From assembly GCA_964596185.1 (NCBI GenBank), contig CAZQUE010000002.1:79430-143429 (forward strand): a DNA stretch of 64,000 bases, written 5' to 3'. The stretch is from DYKG01 sp964596185. Its GTDB lineage: Bacteria; Muiribacteriota; Ozemobacteria; Ozemobacterales; Ozemobacteraceae. Below are positions 27,206 through 37,000 of the stretch, piece by piece. The notes below the pieces were generated by a model. It saw nothing but the letters and a program-made list of their open reading frames with translations. It searched no databases and was not told the origin of the DNA. Each line of letters starts with the position of its first letter. Position 1 is the first letter of the stretch. The position numbers and the translations under genes are program-made.

Positions 27206-30200
27206 GCAGAACGGGTGCGATATTGGCTGCAGGCTGGGCCTGGGCAGGCGGCATAGTTACAACATTTGCCGGAGCGGGCGTGCTGATAGGTCGAATCGGT
27301 TGCATTGCGGCAGAGGCTTGAGCCGTCGGGGTAGTTTGCGGTCTTTCGGCAACAAAAGCGGGCTGGAAAGCAGCTTGCCGAGTTTGTGCCGGTTGTTGCT
27401 GGATTACGGAGCCAGTCGTTACCGAAGCGCCATTTGCAGTCGGCATGTTGTTGTTGATGAGTGCCAGGATGGTGTTCTGGGCCTGTTCCTGCCCTTCGAG
27501 GAAGCGGCGGTGCAGGTCGGCAGTCTGCTGTTGCAATGTTTGCAGAGCTCCCAGGGTTTCACGGGCCAGGCGCAGTGATTCGGGTGCTGCGGCAGGAACC
27601 GACTGAACCGGCAAAGCTTGGCTAACGGTTGGCTGTGCCGGCGGATTGTATGAAGCTGTGGGCGTTTGGCCTGGCAGTTGCTGCCCGACCGATGCAGAAA
27701 ATGCTGTTGTCTGGATCTGGGGCGCAGATTTTGCCTGGTTTTGATCAAAGTTCATGGCCGGTTTAACAGGCGGCTTGTCCAGCTCTTCAATGACTTTGAG
27801 CTGGGCGGGAGATTTGTAGTTTGCGCCGCAAACCGGGAAAGTAAGGCGTGGTTTAGGCTTGTTGGCCTGTTGATTGAGCCATAATTCGCCGTTCTGCCAG
27901 AATTTGAGGTCAATCTGATAACCCATGGCACTTAGTTGGGCGATTACCCTGGCGCAGTCGACGACACCAGATCGGCGGCCTGCCGAGGAATCGGTAGCGA
28001 TAACGGTAAAATCTTTTCCCTCAAGAATGGCTTTGATAAGGTTTAACATTTTGCCGCCAGGGCCAACTTCGATGAAGGTGCGAATGCCGTCGGCATACAT
28101 TTTTTCGATGATTTCGACGAACCTGACCTGGTTAGCCAGCTGGTTGCCGAGAAGTTTTTTCACTTCGGCATCTTTTTCGGGGTAAGTTTCGGCAGTGGTA
28201 TTGGCATAGACCCTTGCTTTAATTTTGCCGAATTTGAGCTTTTTCAGGTAGTCATAAAAGGGTGCGGCGGCGTCGGCGACCAGGCTGCTGTGGAATGCTC
28301 CGGCCACTTTTAGAACGGTTCCCCGCATTTTTCTTTCTTTGAATATCTTCTGGGCGCGACCTATCTCTTCAGTTCGTCCTGAAAGAACGACCTGAGCGGG
28401 AGAATTGTGATTGGCAACTACCAGATCAAGTTTTTCTGAGGCGATAATTTCTTCGACAGCCTTGCGCTCCGCGGCAACGGCAATCATGCCGCCACGATCG
28501 CCTTCGCCACTTGCCATCAATTCTCCGCGTCGGCGGGAGATCTGGGCGAGGGTGGCACTGTCAAAAGCACCGGCTGCGCAGAGGCTGACAAGCTCGCCAT
28601 AGGAATGGCCAGCAAAGGCTTCGGCTTTAACTCCGAGTTTTTCGAGAAAGCGCCAGGTGCCGATCGATACGGTGCCGATCGCCGGCTGGGCGACGTCGGT
28701 GGCCCGAAGCAGTTCCTCGACCCGGCCGTCTTTTTCAGGATCGTATTGTGGTATCGGATAAATTCGGTCAATTAGTCGGTAACCCCGTTCGTCGAGAGCT
28801 CCAATGGCCGAGTCTGCTACTGCCAGTTCGGCAAATGCTTCGGGAGCGAAACAGTTTACGTCGAGGCCCATTCCGACATATTGTGAACCTTGGCCAGGGA
28901 AAATGACGCCGATTGGGGCGTTTTTCTGGCTGGTTTCGTAGCAGGCACCGTTGGGAAGGCAGAAGCTCTGGCTCTCACGAGCAATTTGCTGCTTAACTTC
29001 GCCGATTATTTTCCCAAGCTCATCGTTGTGGCTGTCGAAAGCGAAGCAAAGTCGGTGGGAATGTTTCACATCGAAAGTCTGGCGGGTTTTTGCGGCCCAG
29101 GTGCGTTTTGCAGCTGGCGTAGCAGCTTTGATTGCTTCATCGAGAGCCTGGTTGATGGCCGCTGGAGAGTTGCCGGAAATCGAAGCGATCTCGATACCAC
29201 GCGGCCAGTCATAGCAAAGCTTTTCCGGCTTGTATTCTGAAAGGACAACATGATAGTTGCTGCCACCAAAGCCCAAAGAGCTTACTGCAGCATATCGGGT
29301 TCCGTCGTGAAGCCATGGCCTGATCTTGTCGGGCAGCCAGAACGGATTGTTCTCACTACGTAGTGCCTTAGCAGGTTTTGAAACCTTGATTGTCGGAGGA
29401 ATTACTTTATGGTGAAGGGCGAGCGCAGCCTTGATAAGTCCGGCCGAACCGGCGGCAGCTTTGGTGTGGCCGATCTGAGATTTGACTGAGCCAATGGCGC
29501 ACCAGGGTTTTTCGGTGTCGGAATTGCCGTAAATTTCTTTGAGAGCGTTGACTTCAACTTCGTCTCCGGCACCGGTGCCGGTGCCATGCGCTTCAAGATA
29601 AGAAATGTCTCGCGGGGTAATGCCGGCCTGCTCATAGGCGCGGCGAAGAACCTTGGTCTGACCTTTGGGGCTGGGCGCATAAATCGCCTTACCTTTACCG
29701 TCGCTGGAAGTGCCGACGGCATTGATGCAGGCGTAAATTCTATCGCCATCGCGTTCGGCATCAGAAAGTCGCTTGAGAACATACATGCCGATACCTTCGC
29801 CGATAATGGTGCCGTCGTTGTCTTCACTGAACGGACGGGCCTGTCCGGTTGGCGACAATGCCGGAGTTTTACAGAAACACATATACATGAAAATGTCGTT
29901 GAAAGTATCAACGCCACCGGTAATCGCCATATCTGATTTCCCGGCCCAAAGCTCCATTGCGGCGAGGTTGAGCGCACTCAAGGCGCTGCCACAGGCGGCG
30001 TCAACAACGCAGTTGGTTCCGCCAAGGTCGAAGCGATTGGCGATGCGTCCTGCGGCTACATTGCCGAGCAGTCCGGGGAAAGAATTTTCCTGCCAGGAAA
30101 CATAAGATTTGCCAATGTTGTCGATGACTTCATTGGTAATGTTTTCAGGAATACCCGCATGAAGCATGGCTCGCCGCCAGATCGGGTGTCCCAGGCGGGC

Positions 30201-30620
30201 GCCCAGCGGAATAACCAGTTCGAGGGTTCCGGTTAAGCCGAGAATGACGCTGACGTTGTCGCGGTTGAATTCGCGCTGACCGGCATAGCCGGCATCGGCG
30301 AGTGCGCCTTGGGCGACAACCAGGCTCAAAAGTTGCGAAGTATCGATCGAATCTAGGTCGGATGGGCTAATTCCCCATTCGGCCGGGTTAAAGTCGACGG
30401 CATCGAGAAACCCGCCGTTTTTGGTATAAACTTTATCAGCCGCTTTCTTGTCGGCATTGTAAAAATCATTGCCGCTCCAATGCGTTTCAGGAACCTCAGA
30501 TATTGCATCGATCTTTTCTTTGATGATGCCCCAGTAATCTTCAAGAGTCTGCGCCTTGGGAAAAAGGCAGCTCATGCCGACAATCGCCAGGGGTTCGAAA
30601 GTTTGTTTTTTCTGCTTCAT
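27019..30620 (-). CDS. pfaA: PfaA, N-terminal part: KS-MAT-ACP (continues beyond the gap)
   Basis: This is the N-terminal 1200 residues of the iterative polyunsaturated fatty acid synthase subunit; with the downstream part it makes about 2226 residues plus any missing ACPs. Domains: KS (about 10-460; Cys210 in DAACGSAL, LEAHGTGTGAG, then QIGHTKAAAG); malonyl/acyltransferase (about 570-880; Ser673 in AGHSYGE, GAFHSS); a Gln/Pro/Ala-rich linker; and the first ACP (Ser at about 1167 in LGIDSIKR). The ATG at 30620 is preferred because AGGA lies 8 bases upstream; starts at 30638 (ATG) or 30653 (TTG) are possible but lack a good ribosome site. It follows pfaE after about 0.3 kb. Confidence 0.93.
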
Positions 30621-30923
30621 ACCTGTAGTCCTGTTCATAGATTTGTAAACCAATATAAGACAAATGTCTTTGCCTGTGGCCCGGCGGCAACTCTTGGTTT
30701 AAAACCTTTGTTGGCGCTGCTTTAGGCAAAAACCCTTTTGTCGTGTTTCGCAATAAATTTGCAAAGATGTTAACACGCCACGTATTTTTTTTCGAGTTTT
30801 ATTTATCTTTCCGATAGGTCAGAAGATTTTTTGGACAAAGCCAGAGTTTTTCTTTTTTACAAGTGCAGGCGGCAACCAATCGGCTCGTTCGAATCCCAAT
30901 CCGGTAGTGCAGGATTAATCGAG
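30621..30923. other. Spacer between pfaE and pfaA
   Basis: This is the only long spacer inside the pfa-ole operon. On the minus strand it holds small inverted repeats close to pfaA (GGTTT-t-AAACC at about 30692-30702; AAGACA-tt-TGTCTT just upstream of the pfaA start region) and A-rich tracts. No clear -35/-10 pair and no convincing gene were found; it may carry an internal promoter or a translational leader. Confidence 0.4.
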
Positions 30924-31622
30924 TTAAATGATTTTTTGTATTTTCAGGGGCAGTTCGACTCCCGCCAAGGCAACAGAGCCAACATAATCAGGCTCAAGGG
31001 CAAAATCGCTAAAGTGCCAGAAATCGGCAGGCTTTTCTGCGCCTTCGAGGCCGATAAGGCCTGCGGCAGGAGCGAATGAAATGCGCACCCGCCCAAGGCC
31101 GCCTATTCCATCGCCGGTTGCTTTCAGATAAGCTTCTTTACGAGTCCAGCCGCGAAAAAACGCCTGGCGCGGCTCGCTTTGAGCTTGCCAGGATGCGATT
31201 TCCTCGGGTCCAAAAAAACGCTTCATGATCGGTTCAAAATCAAGCGGTCGACTAAGACTCTCGATGTCAATGCCGCACTGGCACGGGGCAAAAAGCAGCA
31301 CGAGCCGGTCCAGACTATGAGATATGTTGAACTGCAGCTCTGGGAAATCGAGCAGCGATGGTTTGCCGTGTATGCCGGTCGCCAGCCGCAAAGTCGCCGG
31401 GTCAGCCTGCAGATAACTCCCCGCCAGCAGGCGCAGAAATCCGCGCGAGCCAAGAAAGGCGCGTCGGGCAGAAGAATTACTGAACCTCGCCAGATGCGCC
31501 TTTTCGTCATGATTGAGCAGTAGCTGCAATTCTTCCGCGTGATCGACCAGCTGTTGAAGGTCGACGATCCAGAGGTCGCAGTGATGCTCTGGAGGTTGCA
31601 ACTGACCGGTATTAAAAACCAT
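30924..31622 (-). CDS. pfaE: PfaE, Sfp-type 4'-phosphopantetheinyl transferase
   Basis: This enzyme loads the phosphopantetheine arm onto the ACP serines of PfaA. The 232-residue protein fits the Sfp family in length. The Mg2+-binding motifs are present: GIDIESL in the middle and WTRKEAYLKATG about 50 residues later. The N-terminal substrate part includes FLGSRGFLRLL and the usual FNISHS stretch. It starts 3 bases after the pfaD stop, and its dedicated place in the operon indicates that the ACPs of PfaA are its target. Confidence 0.92.
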   Translation of the reverse strand: MVFNTGQLQPPEHHCDLWIVDLQQLVDHAEELQLLLNHDEKAHLARFSNSSARRAFLGSRGFLRLLAGSYLQADPATLRLATGIHGKPSLLDFPELQFNISHSLDRLVLLFAPCQCGIDIESLSRPLDFEPIMKRFFGPEEIASWQAQSEPRQAFFRGWTRKEAYLKATGDGIGGLGRVRISFAPAAGLIGLEGAEKPADFWHFSDFALEPDYVGSVALAGVELPLKIQKII

Positions 31623-31625
31623 AAT

Positions 31626-33287
31626 TCAGATGAGCTGAGTGATCTCTGCTGCTTTGAGCGGAGTGAGGGCGCAGATTTCGGGTGCAAATCCGATACCCTG
31701 CATGCGCAGCTGAGAAAAACGCATTTCCAGAGCCGTGCCGTAAAGCAGGTTCATCGCAACATCATATACTTTGCGATTTTGCCATTCTTCAAGGAAACTG
31801 CCTTTAACCCATTCGTTAAAAGCTCCCATCGCCGGGCCACACCAGATCTGAAAATCGACCTTGCGTTGTTCATCGCCGCTGACCGCCCAGCGTGGCGATT
31901 TGCCTAGATACCATCTGAAGACCAGTGCCATCTTGTGATGCGGCTCACGATTGGCACGCTCAACCTGAGACGGGTCGCGCTGCTGAAAAAACTGCTCGGT
32001 TTGTTGCCAGATTTCAGCAAGGCTGGCCTTGAAAATCGTTTTTTCGATATTCTGGCGCTCGGCAGCAGGTATCTCTTCAATACTGTTGTATTGACGATAT
32101 ATCTCATAAAGCTTTTGAGCACGCATCGCGAACATTGTGCCTCTTTTGAGAACCTGAACCGTAACGCCCATCTCAAACATATCGCCGGCAGGTGCCATGG
32201 CCATGTCGGCCTGACCGGCTCCGGCGAGCATAATTCGCGCCGCGTCAGAGGTTCCTGACTCGATGCAGGCCTGATTAACCGTGCCGGTAACTACATAGGC
32301 TGCACCCATGGCAAATGCAGCCGCAACCGACGCCGGCGTGCCGTTGCCGCCGCCAAAACCCACACGTAGCGGCATTTCATACTGGTATTCTTTTTGCAGA
32401 CGGTTTTTCAGGGCAATCATTGTTGGGTGCAGCGATACTGCCGGCCGATTATCGGTGTGGCCGCCAGAATCCGCTTCAGAAGTGAGATCCTGTGCAACGG
32501 GAATTCGTGCGGCAAGCCTGGCTTGTTCAGGGGTTATAACTCCTGATTCTACAAGCTTGAGCAGCATTTTTTCGGGGGGTGGCGCGAAAAATTTACTGGC
32601 GACTTCAACCCGCGAAACTTTGGCGATTATTTTATTGGGAACGACGATGTTGCCGTTTTGATCCTGATGAATGCCGGTGACACGGTAGCGCACCAGCGGC
32701 AGGGTCATCGTCAGAAAAGCCGATGCTTCGATCAGTCGAACTTCATGCTTGAGATAAAGGTCGACGATTTCGTCTTCAAGTCCCTTTTCGTTGGGGCTGT
32801 GAATAAGATTGAAGCCGAATGGCACAGGTTCTTCAAGATTCTTCATGCGCAGAATCGCTTTTTCGACCTGAGCCGGAGATTCGCCGGCGGCACCGATAAA
32901 GCCGAGCATGCCGTTGCGGCCAAGCTCAATTGCGATTTCGGGGGAGCTTATTCCGTGGGCCATAGAACCGCCAATATAGGCGTATTTCAGGCCATGGTCG
33001 TTACAAAACGACGGATCACCAAGAAATTCCAGATTCTTGGGCATAGAAAGTCCCATTAATGGGAAACTGCCGGCAGGACGAGTGTTGAGATCGAAATTTA
33101 TCTGTCCTTCAGTGCAAAACGAAAGCTTGCCATCATGCAGAATGGCAAAGACCGGCTTTTTCAGGTCTCTTAGCAGAGTGCTTACCTCGGCTGGACTGCT
33201 GACGAGTTTCGATTGGTCGCCGATCCACCAGCCATGATGCATTTGTTGATGAATTGCCGGCCAGGCACATAATTGTTGATTTGACAT
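31626..33287 (-). CDS. pfaD: PfaD, trans-acting enoyl reductase (FMN, nitronate-monooxygenase-like)
   Basis: This stand-alone enoyl reductase works with PfaA/PfaC to saturate chosen double bonds during chain growth. The 553-residue length is typical of PfaD (about 540). The TIM-barrel FMN-binding pattern is visible (FGGGNGTPASVAAAFAMGA, then VTGTVNQA), as is the early AYIGGSMAHGISSPE segment shared by PfaD and related PKS trans-ER proteins. It is the first gene of the operon; neither PfaA nor PfaC has an ER domain, so it is needed in trans. GGAGG lies 13 bases before the ATG, rather far. A promoter lies upstream. Confidence 0.93.
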   Translation of the reverse strand: MSNQQLCAWPAIHQQMHHGWWIGDQSKLVSSPAEVSTLLRDLKKPVFAILHDGKLSFCTEGQINFDLNTRPAGSFPLMGLSMPKNLEFLGDPSFCNDHGLKYAYIGGSMAHGISSPEIAIELGRNGMLGFIGAAGESPAQVEKAILRMKNLEEPVPFGFNLIHSPNEKGLEDEIVDLYLKHEVRLIEASAFLTMTLPLVRYRVTGIHQDQNGNIVVPNKIIAKVSRVEVASKFFAPPPEKMLLKLVESGVITPEQARLAARIPVAQDLTSEADSGGHTDNRPAVSLHPTMIALKNRLQKEYQYEMPLRVGFGGGNGTPASVAAAFAMGAAYVVTGTVNQACIESGTSDAARIMLAGAGQADMAMAPAGDMFEMGVTVQVLKRGTMFAMRAQKLYEIYRQYNSIEEIPAAERQNIEKTIFKASLAEIWQQTEQFFQQRDPSQVERANREPHHKMALVFRWYLGKSPRWAVSGDEQRKVDFQIWCGPAMGAFNEWVKGSFLEEWQNRKVYDVAMNLLYGTALEMRFSQLRMQGIGFAPEICALTPLKAAEITQLI

Positions 33288-33341
33288 AATTCAGCTAAAG
33301 CCTCCGGGGTATATTTGCAGTTCGTTGAAAATTTCGGCGCA

Positions 33342-33370
33342 ATTCTATCGTAAAAACATTAAAAAAACAA
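33342..33370 (-). promoter_or_regulatory. Putative sigma70 promoter of the pfa-ole operon
   Basis: On the minus strand TTGTTT (33365-33370), a 17-base spacer and TAGAAT (33342-33347), 55 bases before the pfaD ATG. The spacer is T-rich. The promoter lies in the 118-base space between the redoxin-like gene and pfaD. Confidence 0.5.
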
Positions 33371-33405
33371 CCACATTGACTCGGGCGATATTGTGCCAAC
33401 CGCTT

Positions 33406-33957
33406 CTAATCAGCAAGAAGCCGAGTATTAATAAGTGTTACCAGCTCTTCGATTCCTTTATTATTTATTGGGGAAGCAAAGGTAAAGGCCAGGCGGTTGC
33501 CGCGGGTCAGGCCGATAATGGTCGGAATGCGGTAATCGATGCGCAAACTTCGGCCAATCAGTGAATGGTGATCGATAACCGTAGCTATCGGCGGACTAAT
33601 TCGGCTGAAGGCTGCGACAATTCGCTGGTGATGGTCGGCAAATTCGGTGCCGGCGGGATTGAAAAGCCAGATAACGTCGGCAACCGGGTTGAAACGCAGG
33701 CTGAGAAAGTCGGCCCATTTGCGCACGTCGTGGCGCAGTTTCCAGCTGCCGGTAATGAAAATCATGGGGCGGGGAAGGTATTGCCGGTTGCTCCAGGTCT
33801 TGCCATCCAGATCAACGAGATCGAAGCTGGTCATCTGGTCGCCGGGCGCGATTTTATAAATATAAAGCGGTGGAAAGGATTTTTCCTCGGCAGCAATTGC
33901 TGAACTGTTTAATAGAATCAACAGCATTGTAACCAGCATTGAAATTCTTTTATACAT
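33406..33957 (-). CDS. Exported redoxin-like protein lacking active-site cysteines
   Basis: The 183-residue protein has a signal peptide (MLVTMLLILLNSSAIA). The body has a thioredoxin/peroxiredoxin-like order: FDLVDLDGKTWS (typical of the AhpC/TSA start), then PMIFITGSWKLRHDVRKW where the C-x-x-C would normally be, then YRIPTIIGLTRGN, similar to the cis-Pro strand. No Cys is present at the active-site position, so redox activity is unlikely; a binding role or a degenerate enzyme is possible. It precedes pfaD on the same strand by 118 bases and is divergent from the histidine kinase gene. Confidence 0.6.
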   Translation of the reverse strand: MYKRISMLVTMLLILLNSSAIAAEEKSFPPLYIYKIAPGDQMTSFDLVDLDGKTWSNRQYLPRPMIFITGSWKLRHDVRKWADFLSLRFNPVADVIWLFNPAGTEFADHHQRIVAAFSRISPPIATVIDHHSLIGRSLRIDYRIPTIIGLTRGNRLAFTFASPINNKGIEELVTLINTRLLAD

Positions 33958-33985
33958 GATCGTTCCGGGGTAAGATGCAAAATTA

Positions 33986-34014
33986 TTGGTTTGTCATTGA
34001 TTATATAATATAAT
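33986..34014 (+). promoter_or_regulatory. Putative sigma70 promoter of the hybrid kinase gene
   Basis: TTGGTT (33986-33991), a 17-base spacer and a perfect TATAAT (34009-34014) in an AT-rich divergent region, about 80 bases before the TTG start at 34094. Confidence 0.5.
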
Positions 34015-34093
34015 CTAAAGGTAGAATTTAACCAATTATAATTGAAAACCATGGGTTGAAAGTGCTCTGAAAGCGCTGGTTGGAGAACCTTGT

Positions 34094-37000
34094 TTGTTTG
34101 ATTTTCTGCAAAACTTTGCCAGAAACTACAATGATCTGGTTTTTTTGATTTCAGGTCTTTTGTGGTTTTTTATTTTCCTGAAGGTTCACTTTCATGGAAA
34201 CAGGCCCATTACTGAGGCGCTAAACCTGATTTTTCTTCTGAATGCAGGCATCGACTGGTTAAAGCTTATAAGTTTGAGTTCCGGGCAGCAGGCAGTTTTT
34301 TCAATTATTCAGGGCATTCTTGGGTTGTTGATACTTTATAACTTTTTTAAACTGAAAGTTGATGAGTCATCGACTTTCAATCGACGGATTTACCTGCTTC
34401 CGGCGATTCTGAGCCTGCCTTTAAGTGAATCCTGCTATTTAATCTTTACCTGGTCGGGATCCATAAGAATTCTGGCAGCATTGCTGACTTTTTTTCTATA
34501 TAGTCGTTTAAACGGCAATTTGCCAGAGGAAAAGCCTGAAAGCACTGTTAAGAGCCGTTTTTCGATTTTCATTGCCTGCTTTGTTCTTATTTCCATGAAT
34601 GTTTCCGGAGTCATCTGGTTAAACACCCTTGCCAGCAACGAAATAAAAGGGAACATTCTTCTCAAGGCAGAAGGAATTGCCTCCGCCCTAGATGCAAAAA
34701 CCGTCGGCGAGCTTGCTTTCGAACCGCGCAGTGTTATAGACCCCCATTTTTTGAGGATTCGCCGGCAATTGATCGAATTTGCTTCACTATTCCCGGATTT
34801 GCGTGGAATTTATACCATGAAACAGATAGATGGCACGCTTATTTTTGGGCCGGAAAACTACCATGAAGACGATCCGATGGCTTCGCCGGTTGGAACCAGA
34901 TACACCCCGCCGGATCAGAGAATTTTTGCTGTTTTTGAAAGTCGAAAGAGTCTCGCAATTGGGCCATTCAAAGACGAATATGGTGAATTCGTTTCAGCCT
35001 TTGCTCCGGTAGTTTGCCCCAAAAATGGTCAGGTCTTGTGCGTTGTCGGTATCGATGTCGATGCACGGGCGTTTTCCGCTCTTCTTTTTTCCAGCAGGTT
35101 GTGGTTTAACATCATTTCGATTCTTGTCTTCTTGATTGCCGGATCAACCATTGCTGTCATAAGGTATCGCAGGTCTCTCAAAGATTTTGATTGCTATGAG
35201 ACAATCCACCACGCTGAATCTCTGGGGCTAATTCTCCTTGGCGGATTATTCGCGGCAGTGATTTTTTTTGCAGTTACCGAATTCGAGACAAGCCTCTACC
35301 AGAACGAGCAGGTCAAAGTTTCTTCTCTGATTTTTCATCGCGTTCAGGACTCTTTTTCGCGGCTTGAGACGCATCTTGATGATTTTCTTTTTCGCACTGC
35401 CAATCCGAGCCCAGCTCAGGAAAACGATTTGAATTATGCAAATAATTGTCGGGATGAGTTTCCGTTTGCTGAAATGATGCTGTTCGATTCCAAGAGCCCC
35501 GGCAAATTTTCCAAAATTTTCCAAAATTTTGCATTAGAGTTGATCGCCGGTCAAAAGATCGCAAAAACCCTGTTTATCGATGAATCGTCAAGATTGTGTC
35601 TGATGCAGAAGATCGTTGATTCGCAGGGTAAGCCTCTGGTTGGGGCTTATCTGATTTCGCCGGATCGTTTTCTTGCTTACAACATTGCTGGCAATACCGG
35701 AAAAGCTCAAGGGCAAAATGCTTTTCTTTATTTGCTGGGCGAAGAAAAACCGATGATTGGGGCGCTTGCAAAAAGTGTTCGCCCAAAGATTCCCCCGGCT
35801 TTTTTGATGTCAAGGAACCAGGGACTTTATTTTCCTTTGTTCATTTTTGATCGAACCCTGATACTGAGATTTTTTCAACCGTCGACGAGCCTTGTTTTCT
35901 GGAGAATAAAGGGGCCGGCATTGGCAATGGCCATTGCCTGTCTTTTCGTTTTCGTTGCAGTTTCGATTATGATTCGCATGGCCAGATACCAGAATCGAAA
36001 TCTGGAAATTCAGGTAGAACAGCGAACCTTCGAGCTTAGAAGAAGTGAAGCGAGATTCCGCGATCTGGTTGAAAGCCTTTCTGACTGGATATGGGAAACA
36101 GATCTGGACGGAGTTTATACTTATTGTTACTGCAGCGCCATTAAAGAAGGCATGATCGGGCATGAACGCATGATTGGCCATAAATTTTACGAGATTCCCA
36201 GTCTGGCCCGAAAACAGCAGGCTTATGACTTTTTCAGATCGATGCTCAATAATCCACGGTCGTTTTTTGATTTTGAAAATCTCTATGTGCTTGAAAACGG
36301 TAAAAAATATTACTATTCCAGCAGCGGTGTGCCAATTTATGATGATAACGGAAAATTAGTCGGCTTTCGCGGCATTGCCCGCGATATCACCGGAAAAAGA
36401 AAGGCTGAAGAAGATCTGCAAAAGAGCCGTGAACGCTATATGCTCGCGGTAAAGGGCAGTCGTGACGGCATCTGGGACTGGGATATCGAAAAGAATCAGG
36501 CCTTTTTTTCAGTTCGCCTCAAAGAGATGCTTGGTTACAATGAAAGGGATTTGTCTGACAGTTTCGATTCATTGATTTCACTTATTCATCCCGAAGAAAA
36601 ATCGGTGTTTGAAAAGTTTCTCGAGAGTTATCTGCATGGTGAGACTGAAGAGTTTTCCATCGAGTTTCGCTGTCGGAACAAGGGCGGCAATTACGGCTGG
36701 TACCAGGCCCGTGGCCTGGCCCTTCGCGATGGCGACGGTCGACCATACCGAATGGCGGGTTCATTGACGGACATTACCGCCAGGCGTGATGCCGAGCGAG
36801 AGATAGAAAGAACTTTGCTCGAGCTTGAACAGGTGATCGATGAGTTACATTCTGCAAATGACCGGGCGGAAGAGCTTAGAAAAAGTGCTGAAAAAGCCAA
36901 TGTTGCCAAGAGTGAATTTCTTGCCAATATGAGCCATGAAATCAGGACTCCGATGAATGGTGTCGTCGGCATGGTCGACCTGCTGTTAAAAACCCCGTTG

